DNA from: Deltaproteobacteria bacterium
Lineage (GTDB): Bacteria > Myxococcota > Myxococcia > Myxococcales > 40CM-4-68-19
Reading direction: 5' to 3'
NCBI GenBank assembly: GCA_005879095.1
Contig: VBLM01000079.1
Coordinates: 1 to 5,735, forward strand
DNA: 5,735 nucleotides
A program made the position numbers and the translations under genes. Each line of letters begins with the position of its first letter. Position 1 is the first letter of the stretch. Positions 4,868 through 5,735 of this stretch are shown here, piece after piece. The notes beneath the pieces are model-generated. The model searched no databases, was not told the DNA's origin, and saw only the letters and a program-made list of their open reading frames with translations.

Positions 4868-5308
4868 TCAGTGACGCATCACAGCTTCCTGCGCGTGCTG
4901 GCCGAGCACGGTCGACTGTCGTTCGATCGCGGGCTGCGCGCGCTTCACTGCCTCCTCGCGAGAGAGTTGCCCCAGCGCGACGGCGCCCAGCGCGAGCAGG
5001 GCGTCGCGCGCGGCGACGTCGTAGTAGTGACGCGAGAAGAGCAGGTTGAGCGTGATGCCCGACAGCCAGCCGGCCACGACCCACGCGCCCAGCCGCGTCC
5101 AGCGCGACAGCACCAGCGCACCCGCCGCCATCTCCACCACGCCGACGAAGCGCATGAAGGCCCGCCCGCTCACCGGTGACTTGCGCTCGAAATCCCGCGC
5201 GAGATATTTCTCCCAGTCGACCAGCAGGTTGGTGAACTTGTCCGCTCCGGCCACGATGGGCAGAAGCCCGTAGCCGATTCGCAGCGTCTCACGTGCACTC
5301 GGGGCCAT
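4868..5308 (-). CDS. DoxX-like integral membrane protein
   Basis: This 146-residue protein has four hydrophobic segments (about 8-22, 52-69, 73-91, 98-114). It carries the DoxX-like pattern GYGLLPIVAGADKFTNLLVDWEKYL near the N-terminus, a second-helix motif VGVVEMAAGALVL, and RDALLALGAVALGQL in the last helix. The C-terminal 30 residues are polar and probably cytoplasmic. DoxX-like proteins are small inner-membrane proteins, some linked to quinone or thiol redox functions; the specific role here is unknown. The start ATG at 5308 is set by AAGGAG seven bases upstream. An open frame extends to 5359, but its extra residues (MAHGRRRPQIELRRRR) are unlikely to be translated. It follows the next membrane-protein gene by 61 bases on the same strand, suggesting an operon. 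Confidence 0.82.
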   Translation of the reverse strand: MAPSARETLRIGYGLLPIVAGADKFTNLLVDWEKYLARDFERKSPVSGRAFMRFVGVVEMAAGALVLSRWTRLGAWVVAGWLSGITLNLLFSRHYYDVAARDALLALGAVALGQLSREEAVKRAQPAIERQSTVLGQHAQEAVMRH

Positions 5309-5324
5309 AGCTCGTCTCCTTCGC
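5309..5324 (-). promoter_or_regulatory. ribosome binding site of the DoxX-like gene
   Basis: On the minus strand AAGGAG is followed by ACGAGCT and the ATG at 5308. This is an almost ideal Shine-Dalgarno and spacing. It decides the start against the longer open frame beginning at 5359. Confidence 0.7.
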
Positions 5325-5369
5325 AACTCAATTTGGGGGCGCCTCCGGCCGTGCGCCACGACGACTGGC

Positions 5370-5735
5370 TTAGCTTTCCGGCTGGTCGACGCTTCCCTTC
5401 AAGAAATAGTTTCTCAACGCGTAGGGCCAAGGCACCACTACGAGATCCACGACGAGCGCGAAGAGGAAGATGGTGGCCATCCGGCCGGCAAGCCAGACCA
5501 ACTTGTAGAAGAGCTGCAACAGCAGGAGAGGCACCATCTTCAGCGGCTGCCGCACCCCCAGGACCATCAGGGCCGAGTAGGCAGCCCAGAAACTGAAAGC
5601 CACTCCATGCAGCGGATCCCATGGTCCGTCGTGCGTCAGGATGGCCTTCCACGCGCCCGCCCCCACGAACAGGAAGGTGCCGGCGAAGACGAGCCTGAGC
5701 AGGTAGAGACGCAGCGTCGAGATCCCACCAGGGTT
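5370..5735 (-). CDS. integral membrane protein, 5' end cut by the window edge
   Basis: The frame stays open from the window edge at 5735 to the TAA at 5370-5372, giving 121 visible residues. The N-terminal residues lie outside the window. The visible part begins near STLRLYLLRLVFAGTFLFVG and shows four hydrophobic segments (about 8-24, 43-60, 66-84, 86-104). Motifs are THDGPWDPLHGVAFSFWAAYSALMVLG, then RQPLKMVPLLLLQLFYKLVWL, and VVVPWPYALRNYFLKG near the end. I recognise the general look of small conserved four-helix membrane proteins but cannot name a family or reaction. The in-frame GTG at 5666 is internal to the first hydrophobic segment and is not the real start. It precedes the DoxX-like gene by 61 bases on the same strand, so the two may act together in the inner membrane. 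Confidence 0.75.
   Translation of the reverse strand, partial: NPGGISTLRLYLLRLVFAGTFLFVGAGAWKAILTHDGPWDPLHGVAFSFWAAYSALMVLGVRQPLKMVPLLLLQLFYKLVWLAGRMATIFLFALVVDLVVVPWPYALRNYFLKGSVDQPES

Overview
The window is GC-rich DNA from a bacterium. Gene density is high, most genes lie on the minus strand, and the strand opposite each gene is also open for long stretches. The gene types are a TolB-like/TPR membrane protein, a PilZ protein, a GrpB protein, DoxX-like membrane proteins, and remnants of a LysR regulator and an IS110 transposase. They suggest an environmental proteobacterium or an acidobacterium-like organism. No gene here fixes the taxon.

Region by region (all minus strand unless stated): 1-65 is a short edge that may carry the last 20 codons of a plus-strand gene. 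66-1775 encodes a membrane-anchored TolB-like/TPR protein. 1923-2216 encodes a small PilZ (c-di-GMP-binding type) protein. 2312-2815 encodes a GrpB/UPF0157 protein. 2999-3322 encodes a small exported protein with a Cys pair. 3323-3747 has no credible protein gene. It holds a tRNA-Gly(GCC)-like 3' remnant and an exact 29-bp direct repeat of the tRNA anticodon-loop/T-arm sequence, whose second copy lies just beyond the end of the next pseudogene. 3748-about 4252 is a broken LysR-type regulator with no DNA-binding domain and a frameshift. At about 4250 it is joined to the first 32 or so codons of an IS110-family transposase (4249-4344). 4520-4831 (plus strand) is a small dimeric alpha/beta-barrel-like protein. 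4868-5308 encodes a DoxX-like membrane protein, and 5370 to the window end encodes a second membrane protein, cut by the edge. The last two probably form an operon.

The left half (66-3322) and right end (4868-5735) look like intact housekeeping or accessory DNA. The middle (about 3.4-4.86 kb) looks like a decayed recombination hotspot: two tRNA-Gly-derived copies, a probable third degraded copy at 4834-4860, a truncated transposase and a chimeric regulator pseudogene. A plausible reading, which is inference, is an old integration/deletion scar at a tRNA-Gly target. I found no complete new system such as a defence island, CRISPR array or biosynthetic cluster. The scar and its repeats are the main item worth a second look.
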